This document shows positions 26,928 to 35,782 of a DNA stretch of 64,000 bases, one piece after another; positions within the stretch are counted from its first letter, which is position 1, and each line of letters begins with the position of its first letter. The position numbers and the translations under genes are program-made. The notes beneath the pieces were generated by a model. The model saw only the letters and a program-made list of their open reading frames with translations, ran no database searches and had not been told where the DNA came from. The DNA comes from Stentor roeselii. Its lineage: Eukaryota > Ciliophora > Heterotrichea > Heterotrichida > Stentoridae. The stretch is from the NCBI GenBank assembly GCA_006503475.1, contig RSEH01000145.1, forward strand, positions 1-64,000. Direction: 5' to 3'.

Positions 26928-28427
26928 TCAATATATATACTTAAAACTCTCTTCTACTCCTTTTGATCCAGGAGTGAATACCTTTTGAGATGCTTCCGAG
27001 CCTCCGGTTTTTAGTGTGATTCTTGATCTTAGTCCACTTTGACTACTGATTCCAGTGGATTGATAGTCGAAGCCGCTTAGTTGTTTTTTGGCTGGGCTGG
27101 GAATTTTAGCTTCGCTGGGCGACAAGACACTAAGACAACTAAGGTAATCCGGTCTTTCCTCCCCTCCTTGCCTCTCCTCCACCGGATTACTAATAACCCC
27201 AGAGGCAGTTTTCAATTCCGGGAAAATAAAAGGAATTTTCAGTAAGTCCTCCAGCTGCACATCATTGAGCTGGTTACTTTCATTCATTCCTTTAAACTCA
27301 TCTTTCCTAAGCTCTTCCAAAATATTTTCCAGATTTTCATCCGCTTGTCTGGCACTTAAAGGATTTTCCGAAGACAGAATCGTTTTCGCCAGGTCCAAGT
27401 CTTCATTATAAACAAAAGCTGCCTTAGGAGTCGCTGCCATTTCGCCTAAATCTACAATTTCCTCACCTCTTTTCAAACGAGGAATCTTCAATGGAGGTTT
27501 TTGCGAGTTTTTCGTAGAAATCGGCTTCGACTTGTTTTGAAGGTCGTGAAGTTGAAGAAGAAGTTCGATTTTTTGAGTGTTTCCTGGAGATTTCATTAGG
27601 TTTGTCAACTTGTCTAATAAGTTTCCACCTTTGCTGTTTAGAAGATTTGCTTTTTTTAGGATTTGGATCGCGTTCTTGATTTCGTTCGGGTTGCTGATGA
27701 AACTCTCGGTTTCTGAATCGTATTCGCTTTTCCACCCGCCGAAGGACTTTTCTATTGAAATGTTCCCGTTTGATGGCTGCTGGCGGAACATGTCGAGCTC
27801 GGCCATGCATTGTTCGAATTCCAAACTCGAGTTACTTCTATGAACCGACTTATCCGTAATAACCGACAGATTCGGGCAAGACTCTTGTATCTCAAAAGCA
27901 CTTTGATGTGAAATGAGGTCTTTTTCAATAGTTTTTCCAGCAACTTCTGAATTCATTTCTTCATCAAATTTCTTGACTTGAAGTTGAATATTTTCCTTTA
28001 ACTGAGTCCCTCTTCTGAGTCCTTTTTTCATAGTTTTCAAATTATCAAGCCACAAGTTTTTAATCAAGCCGAGACTTTCACTGATAGACTCTTGTGTCTT
28101 GTTTATTACTTTTTCTTTTCGGACCATTTTCGCCTTCTGCAGTGACAACATTCGCGACGATGAATGACGAATTTTCTTGCATTTTGACGACAGGTCTGAA
28201 GATTTAACTCGTAAAGACTGGATTTTTTGCTGAATGCCCTTCGAAAGGCCTGAGTAAGACTCTTGCAGCTGAAAAAACAACTTTTGCGCTGTTGTAAGGA
28301 TTGAAACTGATCGTCTTGTTGAAATTTCTGAAAGAATTTCTGAAAATGATTCGAAAATTTGACTGGATTCTTCTGAAAGGGTTGAAAAACGAGATGGTCT
28401 TGATGATGACTTGAGACTCTTTTCCAT
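26928..28427 (-). CDS. Hypothetical Ser-rich helical protein, 499 aa
   Basis: ATG at 28427, 499 residues in one frame. The first 150 residues are Ser/Lys-rich with helical stretches (FFQLQESYSGLSKGIQQKI). The middle has short helices (NAIQILKKANLLNS, LLDKLTNLMKSPG, KIELLLQLHDL). The C-terminal 200 residues are acidic then Ser/Gly-rich and probably disordered. No recognisable domain, membrane segment or signal peptide is present. It lies 93 bp downstream of the coiled-coil gene on the same strand. Antisense frames at 27577-27843 are shadows. Confidence 0.65.
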   Translation of the reverse strand: MEKSLKSSSRPSRFSTLSEESSQIFESFSEILSEISTRRSVSILTTAQKLFFQLQESYSGLSKGIQQKIQSLRVKSSDLSSKCKKIRHSSSRMLSLQKAKMVRKEKVINKTQESISESLGLIKNLWLDNLKTMKKGLRRGTQLKENIQLQVKKFDEEMNSEVAGKTIEKDLISHQSAFEIQESCPNLSVITDKSVHRSNSSLEFEQCMAELDMFRQQPSNGNISIEKSFGGWKSEYDSETESFISNPNEIKNAIQILKKANLLNSKGGNLLDKLTNLMKSPGNTQKIELLLQLHDLQNKSKPISTKNSQKPPLKIPRLKRGEEIVDLGEMAATPKAAFVYNEDLDLAKTILSSENPLSARQADENLENILEELRKDEFKGMNESNQLNDVQLEDLLKIPFIFPELKTASGVISNPVEERQGGEERPDYLSCLSVLSPSEAKIPSPAKKQLSGFDYQSTGISSQSGLRSRITLKTGGSEASQKVFTPGSKGVEESFKYIY

Positions 28428-28745
28428 TTTCGATAATTTGTTAAAGTTTTGCCTTTCACGAGTTTGAATTCATGAAAATTTTGATTTTAACCGGTTGAAG
28501 ATTTGCTTGTGAGAGAATTAGGCTGGGGTGGGTGTTGTAGGATTTTTTTTTTGAATTTGCTGTGGGTTGGGAAGGTTGAAGTGGAATTTAACTGGTTTTC
28601 ACAGAAGCGGCAGAAATTATTGAAAAATTGTTGGATTAAAGAAGAGTTGTTTAAAGGTTGGAGATGTTTCATTGGATTACATAGTCCTTAAAAATAAAAA
28701 CTAAAAATAATGATTTAATAAACCAGGTCTTTCTATTATCTTCTG
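28428..28745. other. Leader and gap between two minus-strand genes
   Basis: 318 bp. The plus strand is rich in T and G and poor in C, that is, G-poor on the transcribed-gene strand, as in other leaders. A 60-codon frame at 28487-28672 on the minus strand is best explained by this skew, which removes stop codons, and is not listed as a gene. Confidence 0.4.
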
Positions 28746-30209
28746 TTATGTGTTGAACTTCCCAATGAACTTCACGAACTCATTAAAATCAATAACTCCA
28801 TCTCGATTCAAATCACCCTCATCAAGCAGTTCCTTCCAAAGTCCCTCATCTTCCTGCTGACCATCTCCAAGAACCATTTTAATTTCAAGAGCAGTAATAA
28901 CTCCATTTCCATCAGCATCAAACAACTTAAAAGCTTTTTCAAGATTTCCACAAACGACATTTTTCAATTCATTTCTACAACTAACGACGAATTCAGTATA
29001 ATCAATATTGCCGTCATTATCCTGGTCAAGTTCTTTGATGATCTTTTCAGCGACTTCAGCCGCTTGGCTGAAGTTCATATTTTTTGAATACTCTTCAATA
29101 AGTTCATCTCGAGTTATTTTTCCGTTACCGTCTTTGTCAAGATTATGAAAAACTTTTTGAATTTCTTTCAGCTCTGCATGTGAAGCGATTTGAGAAGTGA
29201 TGTAAACGCCGACTGCTTCTTTTAACTTTGAATCACAGTGAAAACGACGAAGACTGCTAAGAGATGTCATTAGTGATGTTGAGTTGAATGATCTTTGCTT
29301 TTGGATCCAGGGATGTTGAAGGGCTTCTAAAGCTGATATTCGTGATTTTGAGTTTATTGTTAGGAACTTGCTTAGGAGGTCTGAGGAAGATGGTGATAAA
29401 GGGGAACTGTTTTCAAAGGTTAATTGGAATGGATGCTTTTTTATTTCGTGAAGGATTTGCTTGTTGCTACGGCCTTCGTATGGCGCTTTTCCTGTTAGGA
29501 TTATGTACATTATTATGCCTATACTCCAGATATCACTTTTACAGTCATAGTCACCTTCGAGTACTTCAGGGGCAAAGTAGTAGGATGACCCAAAAAATCC
29601 TTTAACTGAAGCAGTATTTTTAATCACACAGGCACTTCCGAAATCCCCAATTTTTATAACGATTTCATTTCCATTTTCCACAAGGAAGATATTTTCAGGT
29701 TTAAGGTCCCTATGAATGATCCCTTTTTCATGGCAATGAGAAATGGCTGATAAAATTTGAAAAAGTATTTTCGAAGCTTTTCCTTCATCAAATCCTTTCA
29801 TTTCTAATATTTTTTCATATAAGTCGCCACGCTGGCAGTATTCTAGTGCCAAGTAGTATTTTGATTTATCTTCGAAAACCTCGTAACATTTCAGTATGTT
29901 AGGATGGTCTAGCATTTTAAGGATTTGAATTTCTTGAAGAAGCATCTGACTGTCTTTTTGCTGCCGGCTAAGTCCTGCTTTGTAAGTGACTTTTAAAGCT
30001 CGTAGAGTTCCAGTTGGAGAATGTCTGCACAGGTAAACATCTGAAAACGTTCCAGATCCAATTTTCTCAATTTTTTCATAATCAAGAATGCGATCTGGTG
30101 GTCTGAGCTTCACAAAAGTTCCAGGGGTGATGGTCAGCTCCCTTGATTTCATGCGGAAGTGAAGATTTGTGTCTAGCTTTTTCCTATTTAAAGTCAGTCC
30201 ACAGCCCAT
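28746..30209 (-). CDS. Calcium-dependent protein kinase (CDPK)
   Basis: I start the protein at ATG 30209, giving MGCG at the N-terminus (487 residues). Gly2 and Cys3 suggest N-myristoylation and palmitoylation, hence membrane anchoring. The kinase domain is at about 42-300: GSGTFSDVYLC, Lys in ALKVTY, HRDLKPENIFL, DFGSAC, and GSSYYFAPEVLEG. After the autoinhibitory junction there are four canonical EF-hands at about 350-480: DKDGNGKITRDE, DQDNDGNIDYTE, DADGNGVITALE and DLNRDGVIDFNE. All loops keep the acidic positions and Glu12. This is the standard CDPK layout of plants, apicomplexans and ciliates, in which calcium binding releases the kinase. Confidence 0.96.
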   Translation of the reverse strand: MGCGLTLNRKKLDTNLHFRMKSRELTITPGTFVKLRPPDRILDYEKIEKIGSGTFSDVYLCRHSPTGTLRALKVTYKAGLSRQQKDSQMLLQEIQILKMLDHPNILKCYEVFEDKSKYYLALEYCQRGDLYEKILEMKGFDEGKASKILFQILSAISHCHEKGIIHRDLKPENIFLVENGNEIVIKIGDFGSACVIKNTASVKGFFGSSYYFAPEVLEGDYDCKSDIWSIGIIMYIILTGKAPYEGRSNKQILHEIKKHPFQLTFENSSPLSPSSSDLLSKFLTINSKSRISALEALQHPWIQKQRSFNSTSLMTSLSSLRRFHCDSKLKEAVGVYITSQIASHAELKEIQKVFHNLDKDGNGKITRDELIEEYSKNMNFSQAAEVAEKIIKELDQDNDGNIDYTEFVVSCRNELKNVVCGNLEKAFKLFDADGNGVITALEIKMVLGDGQQEDEGLWKELLDEGDLNRDGVIDFNEFVKFIGKFNT

Positions 30210-30435
30210 TTGAATGAAATTTATTGGTTCATAGCCAAAACACAATAAGACTTGTTTAAGGATAAAGTAAATTCAAAATCTCCAAATTTAAATATTTTAG
30301 TCTTAAATTAAATCAAAATCTCAGCAATTTTCAACTCTCAATCGTATTATTTTTAACAATATACAAAGTTTTCAAATTTTCTTAAAAATCCTTAAATTAT
30401 ATTCCATATTAATCCTTAGTACACCAAGTCCCTTC

Positions 30436-32394
30436 TTACCCATATCTAAACAATTTCCTATTCACAAAAAACGAGTCACTTATCGTTTTCCACAAACTTT
30501 CAAGAGTGGTGGTCTTGCTAATTTCATTTAAAGCGACATTCTTCAGATGTTGAACATCATAAATGACCTGATCTCCTAAAACCCTTTCTAATTCATTAAA
30601 AATCTTGAAGTTAAAGTGACCATACAAGAGTTTCGCGTTTTTTATGTGTTCCAAGTCCTTCTTTCCCGATTTTAAAAAAACTTTCCTTCGATATTCCCTT
30701 TCTTCAAGCATCATCTTAAGAATATTTTTTTCCTTTACCTTATAATAATAATGATACTTGAAGTCACTTTCCAAGTTATTAGCAGCGATTTCTTCATGAG
30801 TTGCCCATCGATTCAGTGAATTTTGAGCGTTTTCAAGAACCTTCGAATTACTAACATTTTTCGGCAGAATTTCCTGAACTTCAACAAGTTCCCCGACGAT
30901 ATCAGCTAGTTCTTGCACAGACCTGCTGACTTTTTTACTAGAAATAACAAGTTTCTTAGAAATATCTTTAAACTTCTGCTCTAAATCAGCAGAAACTTCA
31001 AGATAATCCCCAAAACACCTAAAAAACGACGAATCTTGTGAAAAATCACAAAAAGTTTCTCCTTCAATATTCTGAATCTCATCAAAACTTTCAATTTTTT
31101 TTAAAATTCTTGATTTCTGGTGTTTAATCAGAAGAGCTTCATCATTTTCTTTAAAAAATACTAGAGTTTCAGGAGAGGATCTTAAAACAGGGTCTCTTAA
31201 GATACTAGAAAGGTATTTATTGAGCATTTTCTGCCTTTTTTTGATGAAATTTTCTGAAAAGTTCCCTGTTGGTTTTTTTGGAGGGACTGGAGGAATGTAA
31301 GACCCTGGGTTGCTTGTTGCCAGGGCAGTTCTAAGCCAACTGAAATCATTATACCTCCGCTTTACTGACCAGCCCAGCGAAGGCACTGCGACTTGGTACT
31401 CGATGAACTTTTTAGCGAAGAATCCGTCTCTTCTCAACTGAGGAGAACCACAAGTGAAAGAAATGTCGCTGATTAAAGTAAGCTCGTTTTGAGAAAGAGT
31501 CTTGCAAGGAACTATTGATAACTTTGGAAGGTCATCAAGAGATAAGGAATTTTTTTTACTGTCATTTAAAAGATTTTCCAAGGTTTTACTTGAAATTTCT
31601 TCGATTTTCTTCTCACCTAGTCGAGGAGTCTCTGGAAATGAGAAGATTTCGATGTCGAGACTTGTCATCGGGTTGATTTGAAGACCGGTTTCACTTAAAT
31701 CGACTTTTCCTTCAAGGGTCGGAGTGAAGAGTACCTCTTCACTTTTACTTGACATGAATGGAGGACTTAACTTCAAAGATTGTCCTGGATTTTTTAAAGG
31801 CTCGTCAAATGTTTGCACTAATAAATTCACAGGACTGTCTAAGGCGGCTGTGTCTCCGACTTGAGTGTCGAAATTTTCAAGGATTTTAAGGTTTTTCTTT
31901 TTTTCGGATAAGGCGGCTGTGTCTCCACCTTGAGTGTCGAAATTTTCAAGGATTTCAAGGTTTTTCTTTTTTTCGGATAAATAATTTTCTACCTTTTCCA
32001 GCTCTTCGGCGTTTGGACCGAATGAATGAGTGTCTTCCATCAGCATTGGCTCGAATATTATGTTACCGTCTGAACTTTGAGTCTTGTGCAGGGGAAGTGG
32101 GGATATGCATCGGATTATTTTAGATTGGTGGACTCCGAGGTATTTTTGAGGCTCGGGGTTCAGGAAATCGTAGGAACTTCTTTGGGAATGGTCGTCTGCA
32201 AAGTCTGAATTCTTCAATTTTTGATTTCTATGCTGACAACTCAAGTCATCATTCAAAGATAAGTCCAGATCTTCATAGCTAGAAATAACAGAACCACTGA
32301 ATATTTTACCTGTTTCTAAAACTTGATCTGTTTTCAAGTCTTGAGGACAAGACATCTCATGACTATTAAGAAGTATTCTATGTGGATCCATCAT
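30436..32394 (-). CDS. PX-domain sorting nexin with C-terminal helical region
   Basis: ATG at 32394 (a second ATG follows at once), 652 residues. The first 310 residues are disordered, Ser/Asp-rich and carry a 23-residue tandem repeat. A PX domain lies at about 315-425: FIEYQVAV, RRYNDFSWLR (the phosphoinositide-binding Arg-Tyr), PPVPPKKP and FIKKRQKMLNKYL. The last 220 residues are long helices, consistent with a BAR-like dimer domain (SNX-BAR class). It should bind PI3P on endosomes and shape or sort membranes. Two dozen bases after the stop nothing else is coded. The leader is a 436 bp gap shared with the divergent CK1 gene. Confidence 0.88.
   Translation of the reverse strand: MMDPHRILLNSHEMSCPQDLKTDQVLETGKIFSGSVISSYEDLDLSLNDDLSCQHRNQKLKNSDFADDHSQRSSYDFLNPEPQKYLGVHQSKIIRCISPLPLHKTQSSDGNIIFEPMLMEDTHSFGPNAEELEKVENYLSEKKKNLEILENFDTQGGDTAALSEKKKNLKILENFDTQVGDTAALDSPVNLLVQTFDEPLKNPGQSLKLSPPFMSSKSEEVLFTPTLEGKVDLSETGLQINPMTSLDIEIFSFPETPRLGEKKIEEISSKTLENLLNDSKKNSLSLDDLPKLSIVPCKTLSQNELTLISDISFTCGSPQLRRDGFFAKKFIEYQVAVPSLGWSVKRRYNDFSWLRTALATSNPGSYIPPVPPKKPTGNFSENFIKKRQKMLNKYLSSILRDPVLRSSPETLVFFKENDEALLIKHQKSRILKKIESFDEIQNIEGETFCDFSQDSSFFRCFGDYLEVSADLEQKFKDISKKLVISSKKVSRSVQELADIVGELVEVQEILPKNVSNSKVLENAQNSLNRWATHEEIAANNLESDFKYHYYYKVKEKNILKMMLEEREYRRKVFLKSGKKDLEHIKNAKLLYGHFNFKIFNELERVLGDQVIYDVQHLKNVALNEISKTTTLESLWKTISDSFFVNRKLFRYG
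31841..31978 (-). repeat. Two-copy 69-bp in-frame tandem repeat in the sorting nexin
   Basis: Unit 31841-31909 is repeated at 31910-31978 with three visible mismatches. It codes for two 23-residue units (LSEKKKNLEILENFDTQGGD and LSEKKKNLKILENFDTQVGD, each followed by TAA in one-letter code). The high identity points to a recent duplication inside a disordered region. Confidence 0.9.
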
Positions 32395-32830
32395 ATAAAA
32401 TTAATATTAGGCTAAATATTTCAGAAGTAAATTATATTTAAACTTATAAATAGATGCTCTAATAATTTAAACATTAAGTTTTGACTTATTCCAAAATTGT
32501 TTAATAAATTAATGGAACTAATTTTCTACTAAACAGAAATGGACAAATTTCATGCAAAATAAATCTATTTCCTAAATTTCCTTAAAATTCTTCAAAATAA
32601 ATTACTTTATATATACAATCTAAATTCCTTATAAACCACATTCACAAATACCCTCTCCCAAACAATCTCTCATATTCACAAAACAACGATACCAGCACTC
32701 AATCCTTAAAATGATTCCCAAACACCTCCAACCCCAAAAACCTACCAAATCAATCTAAAACCTCACATCATCTTTCTCATGACTATTCCATTTCAAACCC
32801 TCAACAATTTTCTAATACTCTATAAATCAA
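32395..32830. promoter_or_regulatory. Divergent gap with G-depleted leader
   Basis: 436 bp between the sorting nexin and CK1 genes. From 32581 to 32830 the plus strand has only four G bases in 250 nt and many C-rich words (ccctctccc, ccccaaaaacc). The block ends at the CK1 ATG. The left part is AT-rich without the C component. No gene or RNA seen. Confidence 0.5.
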
Positions 32831-34003
32831 ATGCAACTCAGTGAAAACTCGATCTTTTTAAATAGATACCAAGTAAAAGAAGTGATCGGTTCAGGTTCTT
32901 TCGGGAAAGTTTTCCACATAAAGAGCCAAGAAACCTCGAAATCCTTTGCATTAAAAGTCGACATATCCCACAAAGGGAACGTTTTAATGGAAGCAAGAAC
33001 CCTAGGCGAGTTGCAAGGTCTTCCAGGCATTCCGAAGCTATTCTTCAACGGAGTCGAAGAAGACTTTTCTTACATGATCCTCGAGTTGCTAGGTCCAAAC
33101 CTGAATAAAGTTTTAAAAGACTGCAACGGAAGGTTTTCCTTAAGCACCGTCATTTTTTGCATAAAGCAAATCTTAGACCGTGTCGAAAGCATTCATCGAA
33201 AAGGTTTCCTGCATCGAGACCTGAAGCCTCACCAGGTGCTTTTAAGTTTATCAAAAAAGCAGCTTTTTTTGACTGACTTCGGCCTTTCTCGGAAGTACGA
33301 GATGAACTCTTATCACATTTCTTACCAAAGTTCCTGTCCCCGTATCGGAAATGCAACTTTTTCCTCTTTAAGCAACCACGGCGGTGTCAGGCAAAGTCGA
33401 AGAGATGACTTGGAAAGTGTGGCTTATATGGCGTTTTACTTGTTCAAAGGCAGACTCCCTTGGCAATGCACTAAGAAAATGACTTCAGGGTCCAAGTGGC
33501 AAAGTATCTTTCAAGTCAAAAGCAACTTGAAAATCGATGAACTTTGCATTGACTGCCCGAAAGAATTCGGAATTTTTCTTGCTTACACCCGAGGACTGAA
33601 GTTTGAGGAAAGACCGGATTATGCTTATTGCAATTCACTTCTTGATCTTGTCACTTTCAGGGAAAAAATTAACCTGGAAAGACTTGACTGGCTTGATAAT
33701 CAAACGGATGACTTGAGTCTTGCATCTGAAGGTCTAAGAAATGCAAGGAAAAAAAATAGAACTGATAAAGAAGTGAAAAAAATCAGAAAAAGTACCAGGT
33801 CGAAAACTGTACTTGGAAGGGGTAGAAGGTTGCCTAATCGATCTGATGTTATTTTTGATAGGTCGGATAATGTTGAAAAATTCGCATTTGATGAGTCTAC
33901 TTATAATAGCTTGGAAATCACACCGAGGAATGTACTTCCTGAGTTTAGAAATAAAAAACATGTGCTTTCGGAGAAGAGTAATCCGAGTTGTTGTGTTGTG
34001 TAA
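32831..34003 (+). CDS. Casein kinase 1-like kinase with C-terminal CCVV
   Basis: ATG at 32831, 390 residues. The kinase domain is at about 10-285: GSGSFGKVF, Lys in FALKVDI, HRDLKPHQVLL, LTDFGLSRKY and the CK1-type RRDDLESVAYM in place of the APE region. The usual Asn of the catalytic loop (HRDxKPxN) is Gln here, which may reduce metal binding and activity; the HRD Asp and the DFG are intact. The tail is basic and Ser-rich and ends SCCVV. The last four residues CCVV fit a CaaX prenylation signal, and the paired Cys could also be palmitoylated, so membrane attachment is likely. CK1 is recognised firmly, the subfamily is not. Confidence 0.9.
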   Translation: MQLSENSIFLNRYQVKEVIGSGSFGKVFHIKSQETSKSFALKVDISHKGNVLMEARTLGELQGLPGIPKLFFNGVEEDFSYMILELLGPNLNKVLKDCNGRFSLSTVIFCIKQILDRVESIHRKGFLHRDLKPHQVLLSLSKKQLFLTDFGLSRKYEMNSYHISYQSSCPRIGNATFSSLSNHGGVRQSRRDDLESVAYMAFYLFKGRLPWQCTKKMTSGSKWQSIFQVKSNLKIDELCIDCPKEFGIFLAYTRGLKFEERPDYAYCNSLLDLVTFREKINLERLDWLDNQTDDLSLASEGLRNARKKNRTDKEVKKIRKSTRSKTVLGRGRRLPNRSDVIFDRSDNVEKFAFDESTYNSLEITPRNVLPEFRNKKHVLSEKSNPSCCVV

Positions 34004-34263
34004 TTAATTAATTTTTAGAGATTTTTAGTATGGAAAGTATTTTAGGAATTTTTTTTACCCTTTGGATATAAAGACTATTTAGATTCAAGAAAGTTTTTCA
34101 GGTGTTAAAAAAAACTCTTAAAATTTGATGAAAACCGTTTAATTCTAAGAAAAAGGGTTGAAGTTCCAAATATTTCTTTAAAGATATGAAAAAACTGTAA
34201 ATCTCAAGTAAAACAATCATCTAATCATCAATTAACTTAATCTCATCATTTAAAATAAAAATT

Positions 34264-34689
34264 CTACAAAGCTTTTCTCTTAATCGGAGTCGAGTTTTGA
34301 CTTCTCGCTCGTAATATCGAAATTTTTTCCTTAATATAAAGATTCTGTCCAATCAAATCAACACCTTTAGAAATCTGACTGAGTTTAATTTTTCTACTAG
34401 TCATCAAATCCCTCTTCTCTTCATCTTGCACAGTTTTAAGTTTCACATGAGTTAAAGTATGCAAAAACTCTCGACAATTATTCAACTTATGTGCATTAAC
34501 TCTAAAAACTTCAGGATTTTCAGCCTTCTGAAAGCAATTGGGTCCATAAATTTCAACCCATTTATCAGCAAGACTCGATTTCCAGTTATAAACCTTTGGA
34601 ATCATCCTCGCCGACCACGGTTTAGTCCTCTTCGCAAGTAGTCTACGAATAGCCTGAACATCCTTAGAAGCTTCAATAGGACTAATCAT
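34264..34689 (-). CDS. Hypothetical basic protein, 141 aa
   Basis: ATG at 34689, 141 residues, rich in Lys and Arg with several Trp and Tyr in the N-terminal half (KPWSARMIPKVYNWKSSLAD). A helical C-terminal half ends PIKRKAL. No domain is recognised. Its start lies 5 bp after the stop of the gene at 34695-35774, same strand. A plus-strand frame at 34459-34641 is a shadow. The 260 bp between its stop and CK1 (34004-34263) is AT-rich 3' flank with nothing recognisable. Confidence 0.6.
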   Translation of the reverse strand: MISPIEASKDVQAIRRLLAKRTKPWSARMIPKVYNWKSSLADKWVEIYGPNCFQKAENPEVFRVNAHKLNNCREFLHTLTHVKLKTVQDEEKRDLMTSRKIKLSQISKGVDLIGQNLYIKEKISILRARSQNSTPIKRKAL

Positions 34690-34694
34690 TATTA

Positions 34695-35774
34695 TTATTT
34701 ATTCTTTTTCCGACAGAGAGAATCTACTTTCGAGCAGATTTTTTCACGAAGGCCGTTTGCGACTTTTCTGATTTCTCCGTTTTTTGAGGTTTTAACCAAA
34801 TTTTCAACTAAATAAAGAAGTTCCTTGAGCAAAGCAGCTTCTTTTTCACTTAAATTTTCCCTGATTTTCTCATCAATCCTCTTAAATGAAGCGGTTATTT
34901 CAGAGTCGGACTTACGATTAATAGCGACTTCTAATTTTGACTTGATGATGTGAAGGTCGTTGTAATGGTCGATCGTCGGTGCCAATGCGGCGGGTTTAAT
35001 GATTTTTCTTAATTTTTTCTTCAAGATCGGGGTGAGTTCCACGTCTTTCATCTTCTTTTCCCAGTTGGTTCTAAGCACTCGATCTTTCAAGTCCTGGTCC
35101 TGCCCATCAAGAATCGCTAAAAAATAATCAAAAATATCCTCAAGACGGTCTCCAGGCTCGTCTAAAGCCTTTAGAACTGTACTGAGACCTTCTCGGGTCT
35201 TTGGAAGGTCTGAAAGTTTTGAAGGTTTTTGATCTGTTTCGATTTTTTCTAACTTTGAAGATTTTTTCGGTTTTTCTGATTCTTCCGAACTTTTCTGACT
35301 TTCACTGTCTGATGATCCGAGACCCATACTGTCTGAGTCGCTTTCTTCTGAGACTGGGTCTTTTGATGGAGTTTGGGACTTGAAAGACTTTGAAGATTTT
35401 TCTTGCTTTTCTTCAGGTTTTTTAGGCTCTTCGTGTTTTTTAAGGTCTTCGCTTTTTTTTGGGTCTTCGGACTTTCGGTCTTCTTTTCGACTTTCTGGGA
35501 ATTTTTGATGGTCTTCGTTTTTTTTGGAGTCTTTTTGGTCGGGTTTTAAGTCGTCGTTTCGGCTTTTTTGAATGTTTTCCTCGGTTTTTTGTCTTTTCTG
35601 AGATTCTTGCTCAGAGCTTTTCATCAGTCTTTTTGCTGGGAGTTTTTCTTCGAGTTTCTGATCGGAGGGTCGGGTTTGTTCGTAAAGCTTGTCGAGGGAA
35701 TCGTTGATGGTTAGTTTGAGTTTTTCGATTTCTTTATGAGCGATTGTCCTGATGTCTTCGAATAATTTGTTCAT
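34695..35774 (-). CDS. Highly charged protein, possible nuclear factor
   Basis: ATG at 35774, 359 residues. Residues 1-30 are a short helix (IAHKEIEKLKLTINDSLDKL). About 50-190 is extremely Lys/Glu/Asp/Ser-rich with KKSEDLKK-type words and acidic Ser clusters (SEESDSDSMGLGSSDSE) that look like casein kinase 2 sites. About 190-359 is ordered and helical, ending GEIRKVANGLREKICSK. The last part vaguely resembles TFIIS N-terminal/LEDGF-type helix bundles, which I offer only as a hint. Composition suggests a nuclear chromatin or RNA-linked protein. Its ATG is 8 bp from that of the divergent VHS-ear gene. Confidence 0.65.
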   Translation of the reverse strand: MNKLFEDIRTIAHKEIEKLKLTINDSLDKLYEQTRPSDQKLEEKLPAKRLMKSSEQESQKRQKTEENIQKSRNDDLKPDQKDSKKNEDHQKFPESRKEDRKSEDPKKSEDLKKHEEPKKPEEKQEKSSKSFKSQTPSKDPVSEESDSDSMGLGSSDSESQKSSEESEKPKKSSKLEKIETDQKPSKLSDLPKTREGLSTVLKALDEPGDRLEDIFDYFLAILDGQDQDLKDRVLRTNWEKKMKDVELTPILKKKLRKIIKPAALAPTIDHYNDLHIIKSKLEVAINRKSDSEITASFKRIDEKIRENLSEKEAALLKELLYLVENLVKTSKNGEIRKVANGLREKICSKVDSLCRKKNK

Positions 35775-35782
35775 TTATTATT
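35775..35782. promoter_or_regulatory. 8-bp spacer between two divergent start codons
   Basis: The sequence ttattatt is all that separates ATG 35774 (minus) from ATG 35783 (plus). Transcription of either gene must start inside the other gene's coding region, or start almost at the ATG. The frames around both ATGs are well supported on the plus-strand side by the VHS domain. Confidence 0.6.

Noticed and set aside
28487-28672. Possible 60-residue gene on the minus strand
   Set aside because: The G-poor leader lacks most stop codons by composition, and the peptide has no conserved feature.
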